Assembly (NCBI GenBank): GCA_020832345.1
Contig: JAFIEY010000199.1
Span: forward strand, 1-63,330
Direction of reading: 5' to 3'
DNA: 63,330 nt
From: Cryomorphaceae bacterium
GTDB taxonomy: Bacteria; Bacteroidota; Bacteroidia; Flavobacteriales; Schleiferiaceae
A program made the translations under genes and the position numbers. Position 1 is the stretch's first letter; each line of letters begins with the position of its first letter. Below are positions 41,712 through 51,023 of the stretch, one piece after another. Below the pieces are notes generated by a model. It made no database searches and was not told where the DNA came from. It saw only the letters and a program-made list of their open reading frames with translations.

Positions 41712-43055
41712 ATGAAAAGCCCCATAAAAGGATTCTCCAAACTTACCCAACAAGGCAAAATTGAATGGCTCGTCAATGAAGTATTTGACGGAGATCAAAG
41801 TGTTATAAACACCTTAAAATCCTATTTACATCAGGATGAGAAAGTGCAAAAACTGCACAATGAGTTTATTGAAAACACCATAACAAATTATTATTTGCCC
41901 CTGGGGGTAGCGCCAAATTTTCTTATCGACGGAAAATTGCACACCCTACCCATGGCCATCGAAGAAAGTTCAGTAGTGGCTGCGGCGGCAAAAGCTGCGC
42001 AGTTTTGGCTAAAACGCGGCGGATTTAAAACCACAATAGTCGGCACGGAAAAGATTGGCCATGTACATTTTATGTATCGAGGTGATGGAAACAAACTCAA
42101 GGCATTTTTTGAAGAAAATAAAAACCATCTCAAAGACGCAACCGATGACATAACAGCTAACATGCAGGCCCGGGGTGGAGGCATCACGGCAATTTCACTG
42201 GTTGACAAAACCAGCGATATGGCTGATTATTATCAACTCGATGTTCGTTTTCAAACCTGCGACAGCATGGGCGCCAACTTTATCAACAGCTGTTTGGAGC
42301 GGTTGGCCGAAACCCTGACACAAACCATCGAATCCGATAACCGTTTTACCCAAACGGAAAAGCAAGTGCAGATTGTGATGCGGATATTATCCAACTACAC
42401 ACCCAACTGTTTGGTTCGGGCAGAAGTGCGTTGTCCCATCGAAGACTTAAGCGAAGAAGAAGGTGTTTCTCCCCATGAATTTGCCGAGAAATTTTACCGC
42501 GCCGTTAGGATTGCCGAAATTGAACCTTACCGTGCTACCACGCACAACAAGGGAATTTTTAACGGAATTGACGCCGTGGTAATCGCAACCGGAAATGACT
42601 TTAGGGCAGTAGAAGCTGCAGGGCATACACATGCTTCAAAAAGTGGACAATACAGAAGTCTTACCCATTGCGAAATCGAAAATGGAATTTTTAGGTTTTG
42701 GATAGAAACCCCAATGGCGGTTGGTGTTGTTGGCGGACTTACCGGCTTACACCCCATGGTAAAACTCGCACACCGCATGTTGGGAAACCCATCTGCACCC
42801 GAATTGATGGGGATAATTGCCGCCTCTGGTTTGGCGCAAAATTTTGCAGCCCTGCGAGCATTGGTCACCTCCGGAATTCAAAAAGGACACATGAAAATGC
42901 ACCTTTTAAACATCCTAAATCAACTTGAAGCTACAGAAGAAGAAAAGCAGTTATTCGTCAATTATTTCAAAGACAAGGTGGTTTCTCACAACGCCGTCGT
43001 TCGAAAATTTTGTGAGATGCGCGATATTCCTTATTCCTCCATGGTGAAAAAATAG
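41712..43055 (+). CDS. mvaA: Hydroxymethylglutaryl-CoA reductase, class II type
   Basis: HMG-CoA reductase makes mevalonate for isoprenoids. I start it at the ATG at 41712 (MKSPIKGFSKLTQQGKIEWL), which fits family N-termini; an ATG at 41676 adds 12 residues. The 447-residue protein has AIEESSVVAAAAKAA near 82 (catalytic Glu), a long middle NAD(P)-binding part, PMAVGVVGGLTGLHP near 335 and the C-terminal KGHMKMHLL near 393 with the catalytic His. It resembles the degradative class II form, which many Bacteroidota use biosynthetically. The GHMP kinase gene follows after 24 bp. Confidence 0.92.
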   Translation: MKSPIKGFSKLTQQGKIEWLVNEVFDGDQSVINTLKSYLHQDEKVQKLHNEFIENTITNYYLPLGVAPNFLIDGKLHTLPMAIEESSVVAAAAKAAQFWLKRGGFKTTIVGTEKIGHVHFMYRGDGNKLKAFFEENKNHLKDATDDITANMQARGGGITAISLVDKTSDMADYYQLDVRFQTCDSMGANFINSCLERLAETLTQTIESDNRFTQTEKQVQIVMRILSNYTPNCLVRAEVRCPIEDLSEEEGVSPHEFAEKFYRAVRIAEIEPYRATTHNKGIFNGIDAVVIATGNDFRAVEAAGHTHASKSGQYRSLTHCEIENGIFRFWIETPMAVGVVGGLTGLHPMVKLAHRMLGNPSAPELMGIIAASGLAQNFAALRALVTSGIQKGHMKMHLLNILNQLEATEEEKQLFVNYFKDKVVSHNAVVRKFCEMRDIPYSSMVKK

Positions 43056-43079
43056 TATCAACCAAAATCAACAAACATC

Positions 43080-43985
43080 ATGACAAATTACGCTTCAGGA
43101 AAACTCATGCTAACCGGCGAATACCTAGTATTAAACGGAGCAGAAACCATCGCGTTAGCCACTAAATTTGGCCAAACCATGCACATTGAAAGCCATGGCG
43201 AAGGGCTTCTTTGGCAGGCAAACGACAACGAAGGAAATTTATGGTTTCAAGCTGAATGGAACGAACAAGGAGAAGTCATCAACACAACTGACCCCGAAGT
43301 TAGTGAGCGACTCAACGATTTATTTGCCATTCTGATGAGTATCAATCCAGAATTTGAACCCTTTAACGGAAATAAAATCACCACGGATTTAGAATTCCCA
43401 TTGGATTGGGGCTTGGGATCAAGCAGCACCAATGACGGATTGCTTTGCTCATGGGCAGATGTAGATATTTCCGATAAAGGTGATCTCAGTCAAATTTCAG
43501 GTGGAGGAAGTGGATACGATATCGTTGTCGCCATTGAAAAATCATCAATCACCTTTCAATTGGAAGATGAAGGTCCCGAATGGCAAACCATTTCATTTTC
43601 TTTCCCCACACCCGGTCACTGGCATTTTATCCACAGTAACGTCAAACAGTCAACAGCTGAAGAAATCGAACGTTACAACCAGCTTGAGCATTCCGAGGAT
43701 TACAACGAGCAAATTAAAGACATTAATGCCCAAATTCTGGCGTCAACATCGGATGAGGAAATTGCAGATTTACTTACGCAGCATGAGGACATAATTTCCC
43801 AATGCATTGGGCTTCCACCAATTAAATCAGAATTATTTTCAGACTATCCCTATTGTGTAAAATCATTAGGCGCTTGGGGTGGAGATTTTTTTCTGGCCTA
43901 CACACCCAATTCAGAGGATGTTCAATATTTTCAAAACAAAGGTTACAATACGATTTTATCGAGCAATGATATGATTAAGTCATGA
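43080..43985 (+). CDS. GYDIA-family GHMP kinase (mevalonate pathway)
   Basis: The 301-residue GHMP-superfamily kinase has an N-terminal MTNYASGKLMLTGEYLVLNGA, the ATP loop WGLGSSSTNDGLL near 115, and SGGGSGYDIVVAIEKS near 140, a variant of the GYDIA motif. Such proteins in this phylum are thought to phosphorylate mevalonate or phosphomevalonate. Its position directly after HMG-CoA reductase agrees. Its TGA stop codon is the first three bases of MITE copy G, which replaced the older TAA without changing the protein. Confidence 0.88.
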   Translation: MTNYASGKLMLTGEYLVLNGAETIALATKFGQTMHIESHGEGLLWQANDNEGNLWFQAEWNEQGEVINTTDPEVSERLNDLFAILMSINPEFEPFNGNKITTDLEFPLDWGLGSSSTNDGLLCSWADVDISDKGDLSQISGGGSGYDIVVAIEKSSITFQLEDEGPEWQTISFSFPTPGHWHFIHSNVKQSTAEEIERYNQLEHSEDYNEQIKDINAQILASTSDEEIADLLTQHEDIISQCIGLPPIKSELFSDYPYCVKSLGAWGGDFFLAYTPNSEDVQYFQNKGYNTILSSNDMIKS

Positions 43986-44039
43986 GTCTGCTCACAAAAG
44001 TCCCTTTCTGCCAAAATCTTCCTTTTTGGAGTGGACTCA
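43983..44039 (+). repeat. MITE-like element, 57-bp short copy G, with GTCA target duplication
   Basis: Perfect GTCA repeats flank it (43979-43982 and 44040-44043). It inserted right after the last sense codon of the GHMP kinase gene and supplies its stop codon. Removing the element and one GTCA restores AAG-TCA-TAA in frame. The deletion junction is the ATCTTCC form, as in copy D. Confidence 0.93.
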
Positions 44040-44143
44040 GTCATAAAATCATCCCGTTGTAAAAAAGATCTTTTTAACCGAATCACCCTTTGCATTTTCC
44101 ATTCAGTACACTACTTTTATGCGCTGAATCAGGCAAGCTTTAC

Positions 44144-46456
44144 ATGGTAAATAACTTCATACTTTTCCCGTATTTACTTCTTGGAATTGCATTGTATGCC
44201 ATGGCATTGGCGGTGCCATCGTTTAAGACCAACAGTAAGCGTTCGGCATTTAGTCCGGTCGTCCCACTGTTGGTTTTTGTCTTTTTTATAAGTCAACTCG
44301 GCGTTCCCTCTTCCCGCTTTAGCTTTTGGCAGGCCGAAACATTGCCTTTCAATTTTTCTTTTCACCTTGACGGGCTGTCCTTATTGTTTGCCTTGCTCAT
44401 CAGCGGTATCGGCACCCTAATATTTTTTTACGCCACGGCGTACATGAAAAATGCTGCTCATACCCAGCGACTTCTCGGGTTTTTACTCCTGTTTATGGGT
44501 GCAATGCTGGGTGTTGTGTTGGCCGATGACCTCATTACGCTCTTTTTGTTTTGGGAATTGACTAGCATCACCTCGTTTTTTCTCATTGGTTTTAAAAATG
44601 AAGATGAGGCCTCGCGAAAATCTGCTTTACAAGCCATCACCATTACGGGCTTGGGTGGATTAATAATGCTTGGAGGATTTATTATTTTGGGAGAAATAGC
44701 CGGCACCTATTCCATTCAGGAAATGGTAGGAAAAAAAGATGAAATTCAATCACACGCTTGGTTTATTCCCACCTTGATCTTAATCCTATGCGGAGCTTTT
44801 ACCAAATCCGCTCAGTTTCCTTTTCACTTTTGGCTACCGGGTGCCATGAAAGCCCCTACCCCCGTTTCTGCATACCTGCATTCTGCAACAATGGTAAAGG
44901 CCGGAGTTTATCTCCTCGCGAGATTTTCACCCATCCTGGGGGATCATCCGGTTTGGAATTACACCCTGATTACCGTGGGTGGAATTACCATGATATATGC
45001 TGCTTTTCAAGCGTTGTTTCGAACCGATATGAAATCTATTTTGGCCTATACCACTGTTTCGGCATTAGGCATCATGGTGTTTCTATTGGGTCTTCAAAGC
45101 GCTGATGCCGTTGCAGCGGTTTCTTTGTTTATCCTCGTGCACGCACTTTATAAAGCTGCATTTTTCATGCTTGCCGGAACCGTGGATCACGAGACCGGCA
45201 CCCGAGACATCAGTCAGCTAAAGGGATTGGGGAAAATCATGGGGCCGCTTTTTGGGGTAGGAATTCTCGCCGCATGGAGCAATGGAGGAATTCCGCCAAG
45301 CATAGGTTTTGTGGGTAAAGATTTGATTTACGAAAGCACACTGCACCATCACTTTTCACCTTATCTGCTCACCGGATTAAGTGTAGCCACCAATGTCATG
45401 TTATTAGCTGCCGGACTTTTAGTCGGATGGATGCCCTTTCGGGGAAAATTATCCCATCCGAATGCGCACAAACCTGCTTTGGCCTTATGGCTTCCTGCGG
45501 CCATCCTCGCCGTTTTGGGGATGATCTTTGGTTTGGCTCCGGGTTTAGTCGATAATATTTTGGTTCAACCCATCTATCAATCCATCTCTAATTCAACACC
45601 GGAATTTCACCTTAAACTATGGCATGGCTTTAATCCTGTTCTTTACCTGAGTCTGCTTACCATGGCCTTGGGATTTGGGCTTTACACCTTCATTCGTCCG
45701 GGCGGAAAAACCCTCAACTTTATTGAGCGAAGTGAGATTTTCGGGCCAAGAAAAATCATGCACGGATTGGCAAACGGATTTTTATTTCTATCGGAGAAAT
45801 ACACCCAGTTTATGCAAAACGGTAAACTCAGACGATATCTTCTCGTTATATTGTCATTTTGTGGCGGAATACTCGGATTTGTCGTTCTCACCGAAACCAC
45901 ATTTGTCATCGATTACAAAAGCCTAACCGAAATCACCATATATGAAGGGGTTACGGTCGCCATTTTGTTTATCGCCATTTTCCTCACCCTATTTTCAGGA
46001 TCGCGTTTAGCTGCCGTTGCTTCCATGGGCGTCATTGGGTATTGCTTGTGTATCATCTTTGTTTTCTATTCCGCCCCCGATTTGGCTATGACCCAATTCA
46101 CCATTGACACCCTCACCGTAATTTTATTTGTGTTGGTCTTATACAGATTGCCTCGCTTTATTCGTCTCACCTTTTCGGCAAGGCACATCATAGATGGCAT
46201 CGTTGCTCTTTCAATTGGTGCGCTTATGACCATCATTAGTTTGGAGGTTCTATACCGAACACCAAGTAGAGAAATTAGCGACTTTTACGCAGCAAATGCC
46301 TATATTTTGGCCAAGGGAAAAAACGTGGTCAACGTTATCCTGGTCGATTTCCGGGGCGCTGACACCATGGTCGAAATTGTTGTATTGAGCATTGCCGCCA
46401 TCGGGGTTTATAGTTTGTTGAAATTGCGTTTGCGCAAAAACGAAAAAATGGAGTAA
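44144..46456 (+). CDS. mrpA: Mrp-type Na+/H+ antiporter subunit A
   Basis: I start it at the ATG at 44144; a TTG at 44090 would add 18 residues with no family match. The 770-residue protein is the large antiporter-like subunit, related to NuoL. It has many membrane helices, with conserved LFLFWELTSITSFFLIGF near 145, KSAQFPFHFWLPGAMKAPTPVSAYLHSATMVKAG-like proton channel motifs near 240, and a C-terminal MrpA/DUF4040-like part (APDLAMTQFTIDTL). It heads a seven-gene operon. Confidence 0.93.
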   Translation: MVNNFILFPYLLLGIALYAMALAVPSFKTNSKRSAFSPVVPLLVFVFFISQLGVPSSRFSFWQAETLPFNFSFHLDGLSLLFALLISGIGTLIFFYATAYMKNAAHTQRLLGFLLLFMGAMLGVVLADDLITLFLFWELTSITSFFLIGFKNEDEASRKSALQAITITGLGGLIMLGGFIILGEIAGTYSIQEMVGKKDEIQSHAWFIPTLILILCGAFTKSAQFPFHFWLPGAMKAPTPVSAYLHSATMVKAGVYLLARFSPILGDHPVWNYTLITVGGITMIYAAFQALFRTDMKSILAYTTVSALGIMVFLLGLQSADAVAAVSLFILVHALYKAAFFMLAGTVDHETGTRDISQLKGLGKIMGPLFGVGILAAWSNGGIPPSIGFVGKDLIYESTLHHHFSPYLLTGLSVATNVMLLAAGLLVGWMPFRGKLSHPNAHKPALALWLPAAILAVLGMIFGLAPGLVDNILVQPIYQSISNSTPEFHLKLWHGFNPVLYLSLLTMALGFGLYTFIRPGGKTLNFIERSEIFGPRKIMHGLANGFLFLSEKYTQFMQNGKLRRYLLVILSFCGGILGFVVLTETTFVIDYKSLTEITIYEGVTVAILFIAIFLTLFSGSRLAAVASMGVIGYCLCIIFVFYSAPDLAMTQFTIDTLTVILFVLVLYRLPRFIRLTFSARHIIDGIVALSIGALMTIISLEVLYRTPSREISDFYAANAYILAKGKNVVNVILVDFRGADTMVEIVVLSIAAIGVYSLLKLRLRKNEKME

Positions 46457-46458
46457 CC

Positions 46459-46869
46459 ATGAACACCGTAATATTAAAAACCGCATCAAAATATTTATTA
46501 CCCCTATTGTTGCTGTTTTCCGTATTTGTATTGCTGCGCGGGCATTACCTTCCCGGCGGTGGATTTGTGGGTGGATTAATTGCGAGCATCGCTTTTGTCC
46601 TGCACGCATTTGCCAATGGATTGCCGGATACCCAGCGTTTACTGCGCATGCACCCCGGCTTTTTGATGCCGGTTGGACTGATGATTTCCCTGCTGAGTGG
46701 AATTTTCCCAATGCTTTTCAGTAAACCATTTATGACCGGTGTTTGGAAATCAGACCCCATTCCGGTCATCGGTAGTTTGGGTTCAGCACTGTTTTTTGAT
46801 ATTGGGGTTTATTTAGTGGTCATCGGGGCTTCATTGACCATCATATTTACAATCTCCGAAACCAAGTAA
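46459..46869 (+). CDS. mrpB: Mrp antiporter subunit B
   Basis: The 136-residue protein has about four helices and the MnhB block HYLPGGGFVGGLIASIAFVLHAFANG near 30. It follows mrpA after 2 bp and precedes mrpC by 2 bp. It is an essential part of the hetero-oligomeric antiporter, with no separate catalytic role known. Confidence 0.92.
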   Translation: MNTVILKTASKYLLPLLLLFSVFVLLRGHYLPGGGFVGGLIASIAFVLHAFANGLPDTQRLLRMHPGFLMPVGLMISLLSGIFPMLFSKPFMTGVWKSDPIPVIGSLGSALFFDIGVYLVVIGASLTIIFTISETK

Positions 46870-46871
46870 CC

Positions 46872-47222
46872 ATGGAAATACTACTTGCCGTTACCATAGG
46901 ACTATTGTACGCCGCAGGCATTTTTTTGATTCTTCGCCGGAGCTTGGTTCGTTTGATAATCGGATTGGTATTATTGGGCAATGGTGCCAACCTATTGATT
47001 TTCCTTTTAGGTAGAATTAGCAAAGGTCAGCCGCCGATTATTCCCGAAGAGAGCAAAGTGTTTTTGGATGCCTATGCCGATCCGATTCCACAAGCACTTA
47101 TTCTGACTGCCATTGTCATCAGTTTTGGACTTCAAGCCTACGCCATTATTCTGGTCAAACGCGCCTATAGGGTAGTAAAAACCGACGATATAGACAATAT
47201 GATAACCACCGACGAAGTATGA
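46872..47222 (+). CDS. mrpC: Mrp antiporter subunit C (NuoK-like)
   Basis: The 116-residue protein has three transmembrane helices and the NuoK-like RLIIGLVLLGNGANLLIFLLG near 27. DPIPQALILTAIVISFG near 72 is the characteristic conserved stretch. Its stop overlaps the start of mrpD by 4 bp (ATGA). Confidence 0.93.
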   Translation: MEILLAVTIGLLYAAGIFLILRRSLVRLIIGLVLLGNGANLLIFLLGRISKGQPPIIPEESKVFLDAYADPIPQALILTAIVISFGLQAYAIILVKRAYRVVKTDDIDNMITTDEV

Positions 47223-48760
47223 TTCCGCATTTCACCATATTGCCCATTTTACTTCCTTTGCTTTCCGCTGTGGTGCTGATGTTTTTTTGGAGCAAACCCA
47301 GAAACCAAAGGGTGCTGAGCGTCATTGGTCATGGACTTACACTAATGGCTTCATATTACCTTGCGCAAAAAACATTTACCGGAGAGATATTTTCTGTACA
47401 GGCGGGAAATTGGAGCGCACCTTTTGGCATCACATTCGTGGCAGATGCCCTGAGTGGTATGTTGGTGTTATTGGCATCTCTGGCCGCTTTTGCCGTCAGT
47501 ATTTTTTCAGCAGCATCGATCGGAAACGGTCGGGCTTCCTTTGGGTATTTCCCCATTCTTCAATTTTTACTAATGGGGCTAAACGGCTCATTTTTAGCGG
47601 GCGATATTTTCAACTTATACGTTTGGTTTGAGGTCATCATTATTTCATCATTTGTATTGATAACCCTTGGAGGGGAAAAAGCGCAGTTGGAAGGGGCCGT
47701 AAAATATGTTACCCTAAACCTATTGGCTTCCGTTATTTTCCTCACCGGCATAGCGGTATTATACGGTATAATGGGAAGTCTTAATCTGGCCGATTTGGCT
47801 GTAAAAATCTCTGCGAGTCCGGATAAGGGATTAATAAATACAGCAGCGATTCTTTTTCTGGTAGGCTTTGGGATAAAGTCGGCTATATTCCCGATGTACT
47901 TTTGGTTGCCGGCGTCCTACCACACCCCTCCGGCTGCGGTTTCTGCAATTTTTGGCGGGTTACTTACTAAAGTCGGCGTTTACGCACTCATTCGGGTTTT
48001 CAGTCTATTGTTTATTGAGGATCCTTTCATTCGGGATGTATTTATCGTGCTCGCTGTATTATCTATGATTACCGGAGCCGTAGGTGCCATTGGGCAACAA
48101 AACATTCGAAAGGTGTTTTCCTATTTAATCATTAGTCACATAGGATTTATGATAGCTGGACTGGGAATGTACAGTACATTGGCACTCATGGGAGCGGTTT
48201 TCTATTTATTCCACGACATATTAGTTAAGACAAATGTCTTCCTCATCAGTGGGGTCATTTTCAAAATGCGGGGCAGCTTTAGGCTGGAAAATCTCGGCGG
48301 ATTATACAACAAATTCCCATTGATTTCCATCGTATTTGCCATAGTCATGTTTTCATTGGTGGGCACACCTCCCCTTTCAGGATTTTGGCCAAAATTATAT
48401 TTATTACAATCATCCTTTACAGAAGGGGAACTTTGGATATTTGGCGCTATCTTATTGGCGAGTTTTCTAACGCTAATTGCCATAGTAAAAGTTTGGCTGG
48501 CAGCCTTTTGGAAAAAACCGGTGGAGAACAAAATCGCCATGGAGCGAATTGTTTGGCATCAACTTATACCCATAGAAAAATTCCTGATATTGTTACCCAT
48601 CCTCATACTTACCACGGCTACCTTATATATAGGATTTTATGCCGAAAACATTTCCGATATTTGCAAGTTGATAGCCGAGCAAATACAAGATAAATCCGGT
48701 TATATAGAAGCTGTAATGCCGCAGATAGAAACGAATATCAATCCTGAAAACATACCTTGA
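47219..48760 (+). CDS. mrpD: Mrp antiporter subunit D (NuoN/NuoM-like)
   Basis: The 513-residue protein has about 14 helices and the antiporter-type motifs: FNLYVWFEVIIISSFVLI near 136, GIKSAIFPMYFWLPASYHTPPAAVSAIFGGLLTKVG-like block near 220 (conserved Lys), and LFHDILVKTNVFLISG near 330. Together with mrpA it forms the proton- and cation-conducting core. It precedes mrpE by 1 bp. Confidence 0.94.
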   Translation: MIPHFTILPILLPLLSAVVLMFFWSKPRNQRVLSVIGHGLTLMASYYLAQKTFTGEIFSVQAGNWSAPFGITFVADALSGMLVLLASLAAFAVSIFSAASIGNGRASFGYFPILQFLLMGLNGSFLAGDIFNLYVWFEVIIISSFVLITLGGEKAQLEGAVKYVTLNLLASVIFLTGIAVLYGIMGSLNLADLAVKISASPDKGLINTAAILFLVGFGIKSAIFPMYFWLPASYHTPPAAVSAIFGGLLTKVGVYALIRVFSLLFIEDPFIRDVFIVLAVLSMITGAVGAIGQQNIRKVFSYLIISHIGFMIAGLGMYSTLALMGAVFYLFHDILVKTNVFLISGVIFKMRGSFRLENLGGLYNKFPLISIVFAIVMFSLVGTPPLSGFWPKLYLLQSSFTEGELWIFGAILLASFLTLIAIVKVWLAAFWKKPVENKIAMERIVWHQLIPIEKFLILLPILILTTATLYIGFYAENISDICKLIAEQIQDKSGYIEAVMPQIETNINPENIP

Positions 48761-48761
48761 T

Positions 48762-49238
48762 ATGCGGAGTTTCTTTTTGATGAATATTTTATTAACCCTG
48801 GTTTGGGTAGCGTTAACCGGGAAGTTTGAAGTGTCCAACTTTCTATTTGGGTTTGCCTTAAACTTCGGGGTACTTTACGTCATTTCGAGGGGAAATAGTG
48901 ATTTAAAATACTTCCAGCGTGTACCCAAAACCATCGGGTTTTTAATTTTTTTCATCAAGGAACTTATCAAGGCAAATTTGCAGGTCGCCTATGACGTAGT
49001 AACTCCACGAGATTACATGAAGCCCGGAATAATTGGTGTGCCACTAGACGCAAAATCAGATTTAGAAATCACACTTTTGGCCAACTTCATCACCATGACG
49101 CCCGGAACTTTGAGTTTAGATGTTTCTACAGATAAAAAGACACTTTATATCCACGCCATGTATGTGGAGGATAAAGAGGCATTTATTAGAGGAATAAAAG
49201 ACGGCTTTGAAAGAAGACTATTGGAAATAATGAGATGA
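48762..49238 (+). CDS. mrpE: Mrp antiporter subunit E
   Basis: The 158-residue protein has two to three N-terminal helices and a cytoplasmic C-terminal domain with LANFITMTPGTLSLDV near 108, the MrpE family signature. It overlaps mrpF by 4 bp. Subunit E is needed for complex assembly or full activity in other bacteria. Confidence 0.92.
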   Translation: MRSFFLMNILLTLVWVALTGKFEVSNFLFGFALNFGVLYVISRGNSDLKYFQRVPKTIGFLIFFIKELIKANLQVAYDVVTPRDYMKPGIIGVPLDAKSDLEITLLANFITMTPGTLSLDVSTDKKTLYIHAMYVEDKEAFIRGIKDGFERRLLEIMR

Positions 49239-49510
49239 GCACCAACGATTTTTTATATTTAATCATTTTACCTGTACTGAGCATATCGGTATTATTGGTG
49301 TTTATCCGGTTTATTATTGGGCCGGGGATTTCCGATCGCGTGGTGGCACTCGACCTCATGATTACGATTGGAATAGCCATTATCACCGTAGTAGCGATGG
49401 TTTCTGAAAAATCTTCATTTTTGGACATCGCCATGATATTTGCCCTTATCGCATTTTTGGGCACCATAGCTTTTAGTTTTTACCTTGAAAAACGCAACAG
49501 AGATGACTGA
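49235..49510 (+). CDS. mrpF: Mrp antiporter subunit F
   Basis: The 91-residue protein has three transmembrane helices and the MrpF block RFIIGPGISDRVVALDLM near 25. It overlaps mrpE by 4 bp and mrpG by 8 bp, which fits tight translational coupling at the end of the operon. Confidence 0.92.
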   Translation: MSTNDFLYLIILPVLSISVLLVFIRFIIGPGISDRVVALDLMITIGIAIITVVAMVSEKSSFLDIAMIFALIAFLGTIAFSFYLEKRNRDD

Positions 49511-49850
49511 TTTTTGGATTTTCACTTTATCGGGCGCGGGCGCATTATTTATCCTTTTGGCCGCCATCGGGATTTTAAAAATGCCCGATTTTTACCTTCG
49601 GGTTTCGGTAACGACCAAAGCAGCCACCCTTGGGGTTGGATTAATTTTGGTGGCATCGGCTTTTGCTTTCGACCACTTTTCCGTCACCTCACGCGTTTTG
49701 GCCATTCTGGTTTTTATTATTCTCACAGCTCCCGTAGGCGCTCACATGATTGGCAGAGCTGCCAATTTTATCGGTGTGAAAATGTGGGACAAGTCAGAGT
49801 TTAATGATTTGGAGGATAAGTATGATAAGAAAAGCCACAAACTCAAATAG
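49503..49850 (+). CDS. mrpG: Mrp antiporter subunit G
   Basis: The start is taken at the ATG at 49503 (MTDFWIFTLSG), 8 bp inside mrpF; an upstream ATG at 49485 adds six unlikely residues. The 115-residue protein has three helices and the MnhG block GILKMPDFYLRVSVTTKAATLGVG near 23, then TAPVGAHMIGRAAN near 80. It completes the A-G set, so the antiporter is predicted to be functional, exporting Na+ or K+ in exchange for protons. Confidence 0.92.
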   Translation: MTDFWIFTLSGAGALFILLAAIGILKMPDFYLRVSVTTKAATLGVGLILVASAFAFDHFSVTSRVLAILVFIILTAPVGAHMIGRAANFIGVKMWDKSEFNDLEDKYDKKSHKLK

Positions 49851-49867
49851 TGGCTGGCTATAAAGTT

Positions 49868-49922
49868 CGATAGCTGCGTTATGCTTTATGGTTAAAAGCT
49901 ATCCGATAGCTGCGTTATGCTT
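49868..49922. repeat. 19-bp direct repeat pair after the mrp operon
   Basis: CGATAGCTGCGTTATGCTT occurs at 49868-49886 and 49904-49922, a 36-bp period, between the convergent mrpG and pdxA 3' ends. CTAT precedes or lies near both copies. No stem-loop with a T tract is seen, so it is not an obvious terminator. Confidence 0.85.
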
Positions 49923-49949
49923 AGTTGAAAATCAATTCATTTACCATTA

Positions 49950-51020
49950 TCACCTATCGCCTCGTCGAGGAACGACCTGCTGCTTCAAGACATTTTTCGT
50001 ATCCTCCTTGTGCATTTTCCGATTTTTGAAAACCTCTAAGGCGAGAAAAACAGATTGGCGAAAGGAGTTTTCGTCGGCAATGTTTTGACCAGCGATATCG
50101 AAACCGGTACCGTGGTCGGGTGAGGTTCGGATAAGTGGAAGACCATGCGTAATATTAACCCCGCTACCAAAACTCAACGCTTTAAAAGGCGCCAATCCTT
50201 GATCGTGGTACATGGCCATCACCACATCAAATTGCGCTTGTCGTCCGCGGCCAAAAAATCCATCCGCAGGAAAAGGGCCAAAAATGGTCATGTTTTCATT
50301 TCGCAATTTTTCCACCGTGGGGCCAATGATATTCTGCTCCTCTATCCCAATTAATCCTTCATCTCCGGCGTGCGGATTGAGTCCCAAAACTGCAATTTTT
50401 GGTTTTTGCAAACCGTAATCTACACGCATGCTCTTATACAACTTACGCAATGCAATTTCTAAATCTTCAGCGGTAATGGTTTCAGAAACATTGGCCAACG
50501 GAATATGATCAGTCAATAGAGCCACCCGAAAATCTCCCTCGCAAAGGAGCATGATGGCCTTATCGCGATAATGCTCTGCCAAAAATCCGGTATGTCCACT
50601 ATAGGGAAAATCAGTTTCGTGATAAGATGCGGCCTTGTGAATCGGGGCAGTAACAATGGCATCAACGCCACCTTCATCATAGGCTTTCACGGCAGCTTTT
50701 AGCGATTTTATGGCAAAAGCGCCCACAACAGGGTCTATTTCGCCCAAATTAATATTCACATCCGCTTCCCAGCAATTCACCACATTTATTTTTCCGGGTT
50801 GTAATTCAGCCGTTGATTTAACTTGCTGATAATGTAAATTGATGAAATTACCAGCCTTTCTATGGTAGGAAACCACTTTGGCCGAAGCGAATATTACGGG
50901 TGTACAAATTTCACACATTCGAGGATCGGAAAAGGCTTTGAGCACGATTTCCATTCCAATACCATTTAAATCACCGCAGGTAATTCCTATCCTAGGCAAT
51001 TGGGTTTCTATTGGTGCCAT
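49950..51020 (-). CDS. pdxA: 4-hydroxythreonine-4-phosphate dehydrogenase
   Basis: PdxA oxidises 4-phospho-hydroxy-threonine in the DXP-dependent route to pyridoxal phosphate. The 356-residue protein has GITCGDLNGIGMEI near 12, FPYSGHTGFLAEHY near 137 (metal-binding His), LGLNPHAGDEG near 211 and MYHDQGLAPFKALSFG near 268 with the second metal-site His. It follows pepA by 3 bp, so they are co-transcribed. The last 25 residues are basic and variable. Confidence 0.94.
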   Translation of the reverse strand: MAPIETQLPRIGITCGDLNGIGMEIVLKAFSDPRMCEICTPVIFASAKVVSYHRKAGNFINLHYQQVKSTAELQPGKINVVNCWEADVNINLGEIDPVVGAFAIKSLKAAVKAYDEGGVDAIVTAPIHKAASYHETDFPYSGHTGFLAEHYRDKAIMLLCEGDFRVALLTDHIPLANVSETITAEDLEIALRKLYKSMRVDYGLQKPKIAVLGLNPHAGDEGLIGIEEQNIIGPTVEKLRNENMTIFGPFPADGFFGRGRQAQFDVVMAMYHDQGLAPFKALSFGSGVNITHGLPLIRTSPDHGTGFDIAGQNIADENSFRQSVFLALEVFKNRKMHKEDTKNVLKQQVVPRRGDR

Positions 51021-51023
51021 AAC

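Noticed and set aside
41496-44039. Short MITE copies F and G in the same orientation flank the two mevalonate genes like a composite transposon.
   Set aside because: Each copy has its own, different target duplication (CTTT and GTCA), so they inserted separately; a composite would share one duplication at its outer ends.
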